Source: Roseovarius indicus (GTDB taxonomy: Bacteria; Pseudomonadota; Alphaproteobacteria; Rhodobacterales; Rhodobacteraceae). Taken from it: a DNA stretch of 64,000 bases. The stretch covers positions 4,154,001 to 4,218,000 of the forward strand of contig NZ_CP031598.1 of NCBI RefSeq assembly GCF_008728195.1. The letters run 5' to 3'. Made by a program: the position numbers and the translations under genes. The notes under the pieces were generated by a model that made no database searches, was not told the origin of the DNA, and saw only the letters and a list, made by a program, of their open reading frames with translations. Shown here piece by piece: positions 1-8,251 of the stretch (the stretch's first letter is position 1; the number at the start of each line of letters is the position of its first letter).

Positions 1-849
1 GGTGATGATCTCGTAAGAGGGGAAGTAATCCACCCTGTCCGATGCATCGCAGGCCGCTTGCGCCGCCACCCGCAGCACCGACTTGCTGTAGTTGGTCGAA
101 ACCAGCACGTGCCGATCCTCATAGGTGGCGATCAGCGGCACCGGCGAAACGGTCAGCAGCACCTTCACCTCCGGGTTCACCTCCCGCAGGCGGTCTAGAA
201 AGGCGGCCAGTTCGGCCCGCGTCTCGTCGATGTCGAAATTGTGGAACTCGTGCCGCGTCTCGTCGAACGCCCCTCCGGCCACACCCGGCGCCAGCGGAAA
301 CACCGCCCCATCCTCGGTCGACCGCCACGCCTCGGTCAGACCGAGAGTGAAGACAAAGATATCGGCCTCGGTAAAGACTTTCCGGACGAAGCCGAGATGT
401 TCTTCCCGCGCCGCCGCAACCTCCTCCGGCGACCCGTAGCCTTCGGGCGCCACGGTCGGGCGGTAGGGGTCGACGAACCGCCCGTCCTCGCGCTGCCATA
501 CGGTCTCGTGTTTCTGCTCGCCCCGCATCGCCTCGCCAAAAAGCTGGTTCAGCTGGTGAACGGTGTAAAGATTGCCATACCGGGCCGAAAACACGCCATA
601 TTGGCCACGCGCGCACTCCTCCGCCGAAAGGCCCGTGCCGGCCTCCGGCACGAAGTAGTTGAAGCCGAGCGCCCCAAGCCGTTTCGAGATGTGCTGCGCA
701 AAACAACTGCCCGCCGTCGCGATCCTGTCGTCACGCGACAGCGTGAACTTCGGATGCGTGACCGGATCGACCAGATGCGCTTCGGTCCGCGATACGGCGC
801 GCCGCCAGAACTGGTAATCCTGCCCCGAAGCATAGGGATTGTCCGCCAT
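1..849 (-). CDS. GSCFA-domain protein, 3' end beyond window
   Basis: The frame is open from an ATG at 849 to the window edge, so about 283 residues are visible and the C-terminus is missing. Near residue 50 the sequence reads TAGSCFAQHIS, the GSCFA signature that names this family. Family members are often found in polysaccharide and capsule loci, and the fold is thought to be SGNH-hydrolase-like, but no reaction is established. The start lies 2 bases after the stop of the WcbI-like gene, which implies one transcript. Family call is firm; function is unknown. Confidence 0.85.
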   Translation of the reverse strand, partial: MADNPYASGQDYQFWRRAVSRTEAHLVDPVTHPKFTLSRDDRIATAGSCFAQHISKRLGALGFNYFVPEAGTGLSAEECARGQYGVFSARYGNLYTVHQLNQLFGEAMRGEQKHETVWQREDGRFVDPYRPTVAPEGYGSPEEVAAAREEHLGFVRKVFTEADIFVFTLGLTEAWRSTEDGAVFPLAPGVAGGAFDETRHEFHNFDIDETRAELAAFLDRLREVNPEVKVLLTVSPVPLIATYEDRHVLVSTNYSKSVLRVAAQAACDASDRVDYFPSYEIIT

Positions 850-851
850 CG

Positions 852-1847
852 TTACCCTCCGAACCGGCCCAGCACCGTGTCTTCGAAGATCTTGGTCTTG
901 CGGGGCCGCCAGCCCCGAATCCTCAGCGACCCGTGCGGGAATTGCGAATAGGCCTCGTGGCACATCGCCACGAATTCGGTCAAGGTCATGAGCTCGTCAG
1001 ACTGGACCGGCTTGAAGTAGTAACCGCCCCGACAGCCATTCGCCTCGGCGATCTCGGGATAACACGGGTAGATCGCACCGTTGGCCAGCGCATCGGGCAC
1101 CGGCAAATCGACCTCGCGGCGCTCGACGGGCAGCTTCGTGGCTGCCAGCCCAGCAATGTCGACGAACACATGCGCGTGCGGGTGGTTGACCGTATGCATG
1201 AAACACCCGTTCCTCGCCCAGCGGCGGAACATCTGGTCGATCGGCAGCCCGGCACCGGTAAAGGCCCCCAGAAGGTTCTCCCGCGAGCTCTGCCACGCGG
1301 CAAAGAACTCCATGTCCCGGTATGTCTGCTCGTTGAAGAGCGAAACCGTATCCTCGACCCCCAGCCCCGCCTGATGCGCAAGGTAGCACAGGCTCGAATG
1401 ATAGGCTCCGAACCGCGTGGTGAACGACTTGTTGTCGGGTTTCACCATGTAGACGGTGTCCGGGTGGTAGCCCGAGAAGAAAAACGGCGGCAGGTCGATG
1501 ATCTTGCTTTCATCGACACCGTCCTGCACCGCCGCTTCACGGCGCATTGGCATTAGGAACACGGCATCCGACGCGGCGGCGTCCTTCAAAAATTTCGCCC
1601 GATCCCGTATTGCGACCCGATCGTCGTAGAAGGTGACGCTGACGGTCGGGCACAACCGCTCCAGGACCTTGGCATAGGTCCGCCTCGCGCAATTGGACAC
1701 GAGAAGAACCTTGTAGGTTCCGCCCCGGTTCACGTTCGGCGCAACGCTCGTCTGCTCACCCGCGCCCCGCTTCAGGAAACGGACCACCGGAGAGGGAAGC
1801 ACGGTCTTGGCCGTGCGGGCCAGAATTCCGCGTGTTTCTTCGGACAT
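852..1847 (-). CDS. WcbI-like polysaccharide biosynthesis protein
   Basis: A protein of about 331 residues. After a short basic N-terminus it has the pattern of the WcbI family: a strand with VLLVSNCARRT near residue 35, then SGYHPDTVYM and FFFSG segments. WcbI proteins are needed for capsule formation in some pathogens and bind CoA, and are proposed to be acyltransferases. The frame extends upstream to 2093, but that part overlaps the end of acuC and looks like non-coding high-GC sequence. ATG 1847 gives MSEETRG with a modest GGATGG upstream; ATG 1859 is the alternative. It sits 2 bases before the GSCFA gene, so both probably act on the same cell-surface product. Confidence 0.72.
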   Translation of the reverse strand: MSEETRGILARTAKTVLPSPVVRFLKRGAGEQTSVAPNVNRGGTYKVLLVSNCARRTYAKVLERLCPTVSVTFYDDRVAIRDRAKFLKDAAASDAVFLMPMRREAAVQDGVDESKIIDLPPFFFSGYHPDTVYMVKPDNKSFTTRFGAYHSSLCYLAHQAGLGVEDTVSLFNEQTYRDMEFFAAWQSSRENLLGAFTGAGLPIDQMFRRWARNGCFMHTVNHPHAHVFVDIAGLAATKLPVERREVDLPVPDALANGAIYPCYPEIAEANGCRGGYYFKPVQSDELMTLTEFVAMCHEAYSQFPHGSLRIRGWRPRKTKIFEDTVLGRFGG

Positions 1848-1971
1848 GTACCCATCCATAGGCCAGCGGGCAAAAACCTGGTCCGGACCTTGCTGGCGAA
1901 GGCCCGGAAATCCGCCACGTATGACTATCGCAATCCCGCAGCAGCTGCCAGCCGTTTCCGAGCGTTCCCCC

Positions 1972-3090
1972 TCAGGCCCACGCCGTCCGTCGCCCCCGCA
2001 ACACGTGCACCCGGTCACGCAGCGTATCGCAAACCGGGCCCGGCCGCGGCGCATCGCGCAACGTGGTGTAAAGGTGGTCCGGCGTCGGCCCACGGGCGCG
2101 ACGGGACCAGGTCAGACCGCGCAGTACCGCCTCCGCCTCCTCCGGCAGCCGGGCCGGAATCTCGTGCCCGTTCAGCGTCGCCCAGACGCCCGACCAAAGA
2201 CGTCCCACGCTCCACGGGTTGTAGCCCCCGCCGCCCAGCACCAACAGTCGCGGCGCCATCGGCATCAGGGCCGACAGCAACGCCCAATGCGCGTTGTTCG
2301 ACAACTCCAGCCGCGCCAGCGGGTCCTCGGCCACCGCATCCGCCCCGCATTGCAGCACGATCGCCTCGGGCCGCAGCGCCTCTACCGCGGGCAGGATCAC
2401 CTCGTCGCGGGCCAGCGCGAACCCGTCGTCGCTGGTGCCACGCGGCAGGGGCAGGTTTATGGCATTCCCGCCCTCGTCCTCGCCCAGCGCCCCGGTGAAG
2501 GGCCAGCGCAGCGCCTCGTGGGTCGAGATCATCAAGACCCGCTCATCCCCCGCGAAGGCCGCCGCCACCCCGTCACAATGATGCGCATCGATATCGACAT
2601 AGGCGATCCGGGAAAGCCCCTGCCGCAGGAACACCTTGATCGCCAGCACCGGGTCGTTGAGGTAACAGAACCCCGCGGCATAATCCGGAAACCCGTGATG
2701 CGTGCCGCCGCCGGGGTTGTAGACGATCCCGCCCCGCGCCAGCAGGTCGGCGGCCAGCATCGACCCGCCCGCCGCCGTCGCGGGCCGCCGGAACATCTCG
2801 GGATAGACCGGGTTCGAGAGCGTTCCAAGCCGGTGCCGCTCCCGGGTCGTCTCGTCGACCTCGCCCGCCGCCTCGGTCTTCTGGAGAGCCCGGATATAGG
2901 CGGCCGTATGAAACAACCTCAGCGCCTCCGGCTTGGCCCGGGGGCTGCGCCGGTACTGCCCCGGCGCAAACCAGCCCATCGCCTGGCACAGGTCGATCAC
3001 CGTCGGCACCCGCGGAATGCTCAACGGATGCTTGGCACCGTAACTCGATCCGCGGTAAATCTCCGACCCGATGAAAAGCGGCTGATCCAT
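1972..3090 (-). CDS. acuC: AcuC-type histone deacetylase family protein
   Basis: 372 residues, normal for class I-like bacterial deacetylases. The zinc-hydrolase motifs occur in order: GGGTHHGF near 125, YVDIDAHHCDGV near 165 (metal ligands Asp and His), LQCGADAVAEDPL near 260 and LGGGGYNPWSVGRLW near 300. In AcuC systems the enzyme removes acetyl groups from acetyl-CoA synthetase; roseobacter homologues may also act on small acetylated amines, so the substrate is inferred only. It stands alone on the minus strand, 124 bases before the WcbI-like gene. Confidence 0.85.
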   Translation of the reverse strand: MDQPLFIGSEIYRGSSYGAKHPLSIPRVPTVIDLCQAMGWFAPGQYRRSPRAKPEALRLFHTAAYIRALQKTEAAGEVDETTRERHRLGTLSNPVYPEMFRRPATAAGGSMLAADLLARGGIVYNPGGGTHHGFPDYAAGFCYLNDPVLAIKVFLRQGLSRIAYVDIDAHHCDGVAAAFAGDERVLMISTHEALRWPFTGALGEDEGGNAINLPLPRGTSDDGFALARDEVILPAVEALRPEAIVLQCGADAVAEDPLARLELSNNAHWALLSALMPMAPRLLVLGGGGYNPWSVGRLWSGVWATLNGHEIPARLPEEAEAVLRGLTWSRRARGPTPDHLYTTLRDAPRPGPVCDTLRDRVHVLRGRRTAWA

Positions 3091-3167
3091 GCGCTTAGAT
3101 TAGTGCCCCGGGCCACAGAGGAAAGCGCCGCCCTGCGCCCTGTCAGTCCGACCGCGCCGGGTGAAAC

Positions 3168-3419
3168 TCACCCGCCCCGCAGCCTGGCCAGCAGAACGAC
3201 CTCGCTGTCCGGCTGAATCGGCGTGAACCAGCTGTCGTTATAGACCTTTCCGTCGATGGCGACCGACACGCCCCGATCAAGCTGCGGCTTCAAGCCGGGG
3301 TATTTCTCCGCCAGCCCGTCCAGCAGCTCTCGCAGCGTGCTCGCCTCGATCTCGACCTCGGTCTGATCGTCGGTCGCCGACGCCAGCGATCCCCAGATCC
3401 GGACCTGTACCATTCGCAT
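3168..3419 (-). CDS. MoaD/ThiS-like sulfur carrier protein
   Basis: 83 residues, ubiquitin-like beta-grasp size, ending in the Gly-Gly that is thiocarboxylated in sulfur carriers. The start ATG at 3419 follows an AAAGG Shine-Dalgarno; a second ATG at 3413 is possible. It lies 63 bases after the stop of the molybdopterin-binding subunit on the same strand, so it may be the last gene of the molybdenum hydroxylase operon. MoaD supplies sulfur to molybdopterin, which would fit, but no MoaE is next to it. Its role could also be thiamin- or cysteine-type sulfur transfer. Confidence 0.75.
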   Translation of the reverse strand: MRMVQVRIWGSLASATDDQTEVEIEASTLRELLDGLAEKYPGLKPQLDRGVSVAIDGKVYNDSWFTPIQPDSEVVLLARLRGG

Positions 3420-3482
3420 CCAGCCTTTCCAGACGCCGTCGCGCCCCCCGATCAGGGGCCGCGACGCGCGTATCGTGTCATG

Positions 3483-5732
3483 TCACCCGGTCTGAATGGC
3501 CTTCAGCACCTTGGGCGGCGACATCGGCAGGTCCTGCATCCGCACCCCTGCCGCGGCCGAGACCGAGTTGGCGATCGCCGCCAGCGGCGGCACGATCGAG
3601 GTCTCGCCCACACCGCGCACGCCGTAGGGGTGCCCGGGGTTGGGGATCTCCAGGATCACCGTGTCGATCATCGGCAGGTCCGAGGCCACCGGCACGCGGT
3701 AGTCGAGGAAGCCCGGGTTCTGCAGGGTCCCGTCCTCGCCATAGATATACGCCTCGTTCAGCGCCCAGCCGATGCCCTGCACGGCCCCGCCCTGGAACTG
3801 GCCTTCCACGTAATCCGGGTGCACCGCCTTGCCGGCATCCTGGAACACCGTGTAGCGCAGGATCTTCACCGCACCGCTTTCCGGGTCCACCTCGGTATCG
3901 ACCATATGCGTGGCAAAGCTCACGCCCGCGCCTTCCGCGTTGATCTCCGAATGGCCCGCGATCGGCCCGCCGGTGTTCGAGGCGATCGCGGCGATATCGG
4001 CCAGCGTCATCGGGTCGTGATCGCCCGCATTCGGCCCCGAAGGCCGCGCCGCGCCGTCTTCCCAGACAACCGCATCCTCGTCGATGCCCCAGACCATGGC
4101 CGCCCGCTTGCACATCTCGCGCTTGGCGGCCCGGGCGGCCTCGATCGTGGCCAGCCCCACGGCAAAGGTCACCCGGCTGCCGTCGGTCACGTCGTTCAGA
4201 CCCAGCGAGGCGGTATCGGCGATCACCGTGCGCACCCGCTCATAGGGCACGCCCAGCTCCTCCGCCGCCATCATCGACATCGACGCGCGCGAGCCCCCGA
4301 TATCGGGGTTGCCCTCGATCACGTTCACCGTGCCGTCCGGCGTCACGTTCAGCGACACGCAGGTGTTGCCGCCGAAGTTGAACCAGAAGCCACAGGCCAC
4401 ACCCCGGCCCTGGTTCTCGCCCAGCGGCGCGGTCCAGTGCGGGTGGTCCTTGGCGGTGCGCAGCGTCGCCTCCAGCCCGATCGCCGGATAGGTCACGCCG
4501 TAAGACGCCTTGGTGCCCTCGCGCGCGGCGTTCTTCAGCCGCACCTCCAGCGGATCGAGCCCCAGCGACTTGCCAAGCTCGTCGATGGCGCTTTCCACGG
4601 CAAAGGCCGCCATCGGCGCCCCCGGCGCACGATAGGCCGCCTGTTTCGGGCGGTTCGCGACCACGTCCCAGCCCACCGTCTTGACGTTCTCGAGGTCATA
4701 GGGCGCGAAAGCAGACATCGACCCCATCTCGACCGGCGAACCGGGATAGGCGCCGCCCTGGTACCGCAGCTCGGCGAACCCGGCGGTGATCTTGCCGTCC
4801 TTGGTCATGCCCATGCGGATGTCGATCGAGCTCGACGCCGTCGGGCCCGTCGCCCGCAGGACTTCCGACCGGCTCATCACCATCTTCACCGGTCGGCCGG
4901 ATTTCTTGGCCAACGCCAGCGCCACGGGCTCGATGAACACCGTGGTCTTGCCGCCGAAACCGCCGCCGATCTCCGACGCGGTCACCTTCAGCCGGCTCTG
5001 GCTCAGGCCCATGATCGCGGCACAGGTATCGCGCACCATGTACTGGCCCTGCGTACAGCACCACAGATCGGCCTGACCGTCATTGCCCACCTGTGCCAGA
5101 CAGGCATGGGGCTCGATATAGCCCTGGTGCGTGGCCTCGGTCTTGTAGGTCCGCTCCAGCACCTTGTCGGCCTTGGCCAGTCCGGCCTCGATATCGCCGT
5201 GACCGAACTCGTAGCGGGCGACCACGTTGGCCCCCATGCCCTCGGGCACGTTCTCGACCTGCCGGCCGTCATGCAGCGCCGGCGCATCGGCCTTCATCGC
5301 GTCGTCCACGTCGATGACATGCGACAGCGTCTCGTACTCGACCTTGATCAGCTTCATCGCCTTCTTGGCCACGCTCTCCGACGAGGCGGCGACGGCAGCC
5401 ACCGCGTGACCGTCGTAAAGCGCCTTCTCACCGGCCATGCAGTTGTCGAGCACGTCCCAGGTCGCCTCGTCCAGCTCCACCTCGGGGAAGTCGGCCCGGG
5501 TCACCACGGCATGCACGCCTTCCAGCGCCTCCGCGGCCGACGTGTCGATCGACTTGATCTTCGCATGGGCGTGCGGGCTGCGCAGCACCTTGCCGACCAG
5601 CATACCCGGCGCGTTCATGTCCGCCCCGAACCGCGCGCGGCCCGTCACCTTGTCGATGCCGTCGGGGCGGTTCACCCGCGTCCCGACAACCTTGAAGTCC
5701 AGCTTTCCGTCCATCTTCGCGTCAAGTGCCAT
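3483..5732 (-). CDS. Xanthine dehydrogenase-family molybdopterin-binding large subunit
   Basis: 749 residues, typical for the CoxL/XdhB-type large subunit. The N-terminal domain has GIDKVTGRARFGADM, the middle has GGGFGGKT near 255, and GVGETS near 710 provides the expected catalytic Glu. The active-site loop reads AYRAPGAP. It lacks both the AYRCSFR loop of form I CO dehydrogenase and the AYRGAGR loop of form II, so another aldehyde, purine or N-heterocycle substrate is likely. The start overlaps the stop of the iron-sulfur subunit by one base (TAATG). The enzyme should bind Mo-MCD and act as an L-S-M heterotrimer. Confidence 0.88.
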   Translation of the reverse strand: MALDAKMDGKLDFKVVGTRVNRPDGIDKVTGRARFGADMNAPGMLVGKVLRSPHAHAKIKSIDTSAAEALEGVHAVVTRADFPEVELDEATWDVLDNCMAGEKALYDGHAVAAVAASSESVAKKAMKLIKVEYETLSHVIDVDDAMKADAPALHDGRQVENVPEGMGANVVARYEFGHGDIEAGLAKADKVLERTYKTEATHQGYIEPHACLAQVGNDGQADLWCCTQGQYMVRDTCAAIMGLSQSRLKVTASEIGGGFGGKTTVFIEPVALALAKKSGRPVKMVMSRSEVLRATGPTASSSIDIRMGMTKDGKITAGFAELRYQGGAYPGSPVEMGSMSAFAPYDLENVKTVGWDVVANRPKQAAYRAPGAPMAAFAVESAIDELGKSLGLDPLEVRLKNAAREGTKASYGVTYPAIGLEATLRTAKDHPHWTAPLGENQGRGVACGFWFNFGGNTCVSLNVTPDGTVNVIEGNPDIGGSRASMSMMAAEELGVPYERVRTVIADTASLGLNDVTDGSRVTFAVGLATIEAARAAKREMCKRAAMVWGIDEDAVVWEDGAARPSGPNAGDHDPMTLADIAAIASNTGGPIAGHSEINAEGAGVSFATHMVDTEVDPESGAVKILRYTVFQDAGKAVHPDYVEGQFQGGAVQGIGWALNEAYIYGEDGTLQNPGFLDYRVPVASDLPMIDTVILEIPNPGHPYGVRGVGETSIVPPLAAIANSVSAAAGVRMQDLPMSPPKVLKAIQTG

Positions 5733-6211
5733 TACGAAGCCTCCCGCATCTCTTCGGCCGCGGCCATCACGGCGCGGATGATCTTGTCATACCCGGTGCA
5801 CCGGCAAAGGTTGCCCGCCAGCCAATAGCGCGCCTCCTCCTCGGTGGGGTTCGGATTGTTCTCAAGCAGCGATTTCGCGGCCACGAGGATGCCCGGCGTG
5901 CAGATCCCGCATTGCAGGGCCGCGTGCTCGATGAACTTGCGCTGCAGCGGGTGCAGCGTCTCGCCCTCGGCCATGCCCTCGATCGTCTCGACCTTGCGGC
6001 CCTCGGCCTCGGCGCCCAGCATCAGGCAGGAACAAACAAGCCGGTCGTCCACGGTGACCGAACAGGCCCCGCAATCGCCCGTGCCGCAGCCTTCCTTCGA
6101 GCCGGTCATCCCCAGCCGGTCGCGCAGAACATCCAGCAGCGTCTCGTCCGGCTCGCAAAGGTATTCCTGCGCAACGCCGTTGATGGTGGTGGTGACGTGG
6201 ATCATGCTCAT
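5732..6211 (-). CDS. [2Fe-2S] small subunit of molybdenum hydroxylase
   Basis: 159 residues. The N-terminal plant-type ferredoxin domain carries the cysteines of GCGTGDCGACSV near 41-52 and a later CSC. The C-terminal domain has CGICTPG near 100 and LCRCTGYDKI near 135, giving the second cluster. This is the electron-transfer subunit between the Mo site and FAD. It overlaps the FAD subunit by 4 bases upstream and the large subunit by 1 base downstream, so the three are translationally coupled. Confidence 0.92.
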   Translation of the reverse strand: MSMIHVTTTINGVAQEYLCEPDETLLDVLRDRLGMTGSKEGCGTGDCGACSVTVDDRLVCSCLMLGAEAEGRKVETIEGMAEGETLHPLQRKFIEHAALQCGICTPGILVAAKSLLENNPNPTEEEARYWLAGNLCRCTGYDKIIRAVMAAAEEMREAS

Positions 6212-7080
6212 GCTGCGCCTCCTGCGCGTTTCTTTGCGATAACAGCCGCGCGGCGGGCCAGGACACCGGCCATGTGCACCCGGTACTCGGCGGTGCCGCG
6301 CTTGTCGTCGATGGGTTTGGCGGCCGCCGAACAGGCCGCGGCCAGCTTGGCCAGCGCATCCTCGTCGACCGATGTGCCGACCAGCGCCTCAGCAGCTTCG
6401 GGCACGAGGATGACGGTCGGCGCCACGGCGCCCAGCGCCACGCGCGCCGCAACGCAGTTTCCGGACGCATCCAGCGTCAGGGAAATGCCGCAGCCGACCA
6501 CGGCAATATCCATCTCCGTGCGCGGAATGAACCGCAGATAGGCGTCGCCCGACCGTTCCGGCCGCGCCGGCAGGAAGATCGAAGCCACCAGCTCGCCGGG
6601 TTTCAGCGAGGTCTTGCCGGGCCCCTCGGGCACCTCCTCGACGGGAATGTCGCGAATGCCGTCCGGGCCCACGACACGCGCGACCGCCTCGGCGGCCACC
6701 AGCGCGGGCACGCTGTCCGCGGCAGGCGAGGCGTTGCACAGGTTTCCGGCGATGGTGCAGCGTCCCTGGATCTGGGTCGACCCGATCAGGTTCGCGGCCT
6801 CGACCACGCCCGGCCAGTCCGCGACCAGCCCGTCATTCTCGCCCATTTCCGCAGCAGGAACCGCTGCGCCGATGCGCCAGCCCCCGTCTTCCTGAGAAAT
6901 CGTGCGCAGGCTGTCGATCCGCTTGATGTCGAGCACCGTGTCGGGGTCGGCCATGTCCGAATGCATCCGCACCAGAAGGTCGGTACCGCCGGCGAGGATC
7001 CGGCAATCGCCCTTGGCGCCCGCGAGGATATCCACCGCCGCGTCAAGTGACGTTGGGGCTTGGTAGTTCATATCTTTCAT
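6208..7080 (-). CDS. FAD-binding medium subunit of molybdenum hydroxylase
   Basis: 290 residues, the usual size for CoxM/XdhA-like FAD subunits. The two FAD motifs are clear: ILAGGTDLLVRM near 28-39 and TIAGNLCNASPAADSVPAL near 108-126. It is the first gene of the operon, and the order here is medium-small-large-MoaD-like. The 145-base gap to the next gene (7081-7225) must hold its promoter. The neighbouring GlxA-type regulator points the same way and may be unrelated to it. Confidence 0.9.
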   Translation of the reverse strand: MKDMNYQAPTSLDAAVDILAGAKGDCRILAGGTDLLVRMHSDMADPDTVLDIKRIDSLRTISQEDGGWRIGAAVPAAEMGENDGLVADWPGVVEAANLIGSTQIQGRCTIAGNLCNASPAADSVPALVAAEAVARVVGPDGIRDIPVEEVPEGPGKTSLKPGELVASIFLPARPERSGDAYLRFIPRTEMDIAVVGCGISLTLDASGNCVAARVALGAVAPTVILVPEAAEALVGTSVDEDALAKLAAACSAAAKPIDDKRGTAEYRVHMAGVLARRAAVIAKKRAGGAA

Positions 7081-7225
7081 TCCCTGTCGTTATCGCCGGC
7101 CCGCGAGACCTTCCGAGACTCGGCTGTTGGCCAAGAGTATCAGCGATTATAATGGCGCGGGCAAACGCTTCCTTGCCGTTTACCGCCCTAGACGTATGCG
7201 CCCTGCCGCTCGCGGGCAAGCCTGT

Positions 7226-8167
7226 TCATTTCCTACGCAGCGCCGAGGGGGTCGCGCCATAGACCTGCCTTATCGCCCGGGTCATCGCGGCCGGGCTGTC
7301 ATATCCGCACCGCAGCGCGATCTCGGAAATCGACTGCCGGCTGTCCTCGATCAGCTTGCGCGCGGCCGACAGACGAAGATGCCGATAGACCGTCCCGGGC
7401 GGTGCCCCCAGCCGCGCGCGGAAGTGGCGGTCCAGCGTCCGCGGCTGGCACGACAGCCGCTTCGCCAGTTGCTTCAGCGGCAACGGCCGTTCGACCGTCT
7501 CGCGCATCACCGCCAGCGCCCGCCGCACCATCGGGTCGGCCACCGCCTCGTCCGCCTTGCCCACCGGCGGGTCGCCATGCAGGAACAGCGCCTCCACATC
7601 CAGCCGGGCCGACAGCCCCAGATGCTCGGCAATCAGGTCAAGCGTCAGGTCCAGCGCCGACATTGCCCCGGCGCAGGTCATGAAGGGCCCGTCCTTCAGC
7701 ACCCGCGCCTGGCTTGCCTCCACATCTAGGAACCGCTCGGTGAAGGCATCCAGCAGATCCCAGTGCACCGTCGCCCGCCGCCCGCTCAACAACCCCGCCG
7801 ACGCCAGAAGCCACGGCCCCGAATCAAGCCCCACCGTCACCTCCGCCCGCCTTGCCGCCGCCCGCAACATCCGCCGGTTGGCCGACGTGTCGTGGCTTTC
7901 ATGTGCGTAACTGGCCAGCACGAAAAGGTAATCCACCGCCCCCACCTGGCTCAGCGCGGCACTGGCCAGAATGTCGAGTCCGCTCGACGAGCGCCCCGTC
8001 CGCCCGTCCATCGTCACGATACGCCAGTCGAACGCGTTCGCATGGGTCAGCGTGTTCGCCGCCCGCAACGGTTCGATGCAATTGGCAAGGCACAGGTTCG
8101 AGAACTCGTCGAACAGCAGAAAGGCGATGCGCACCGGGCGCGCCGGCGATTTTGTCCATTCAGGCAT
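7226..8167 (-). CDS. GlxA-family transcriptional regulator (DJ-1/PfpI-like plus AraC HTH)
   Basis: 313 residues. The N-terminal half is a class I glutamine-amidotransferase-like (DJ-1/PfpI) sensor domain, starting RIAFLLFDEFSNLCLANCIEPL. The C-terminal 90 residues form a double AraC helix-turn-helix: KQLAKRLSCQPRTLDRHFR, then ISEIALRCGYDSPAAMTRAIRQVYGATPS. Close architectural relatives control glycine betaine, carnitine and choline catabolism (GbdR/CdhR type). It diverges from the carnitine gene set across an 84-base spacer with repeated TAGCGC half-sites, so it is very likely that operon's activator, with carnitine or a catabolite as ligand (inference). Confidence 0.87.
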   Translation of the reverse strand: MPEWTKSPARPVRIAFLLFDEFSNLCLANCIEPLRAANTLTHANAFDWRIVTMDGRTGRSSSGLDILASAALSQVGAVDYLFVLASYAHESHDTSANRRMLRAAARRAEVTVGLDSGPWLLASAGLLSGRRATVHWDLLDAFTERFLDVEASQARVLKDGPFMTCAGAMSALDLTLDLIAEHLGLSARLDVEALFLHGDPPVGKADEAVADPMVRRALAVMRETVERPLPLKQLAKRLSCQPRTLDRHFRARLGAPPGTVYRHLRLSAARKLIEDSRQSISEIALRCGYDSPAAMTRAIRQVYGATPSALRRK

Positions 8168-8180
8168 GATTTTTGTCTAT

Positions 8181-8222
8181 TAGCGCAAAATCGCCACCCA
8201 TACCAGCGCTATAGGGTAGCGC
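8181..8222. promoter_or_regulatory. Candidate operator in divergent carnitine promoter
   Basis: Between the divergent starts at 8167 and 8252 there is an inverted repeat GCGCTA-N5-TAGCGC at 8206-8222. A further half-site, TAGCGC, lies at 8181-8186, exactly 36 bases upstream of the second arm. This spacing on one DNA face is what an AraC-type dimer could use. The assignment to the adjacent regulator is inference. Confidence 0.45.
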
Positions 8223-8251
8223 ACAGAACCCACGCAACAGGAGGGGAGCCT

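Noticed and set aside
1848..2093. N-terminal extension of the WcbI-like protein
   Set aside because: It overlaps the acuC end, is Arg/Cys-rich and precedes two good internal starts.
3480..5828. A 782-residue open frame on the plus strand opposite the molybdenum hydroxylase
   Set aside because: It is antisense to a clear enzyme, is rich in Arg, His and Leu with no motif, and is a common effect of high GC.
3483..7080. Carbon monoxide dehydrogenase
   Set aside because: The large subunit has AYRAPGAP rather than the form I or form II active-site loops.
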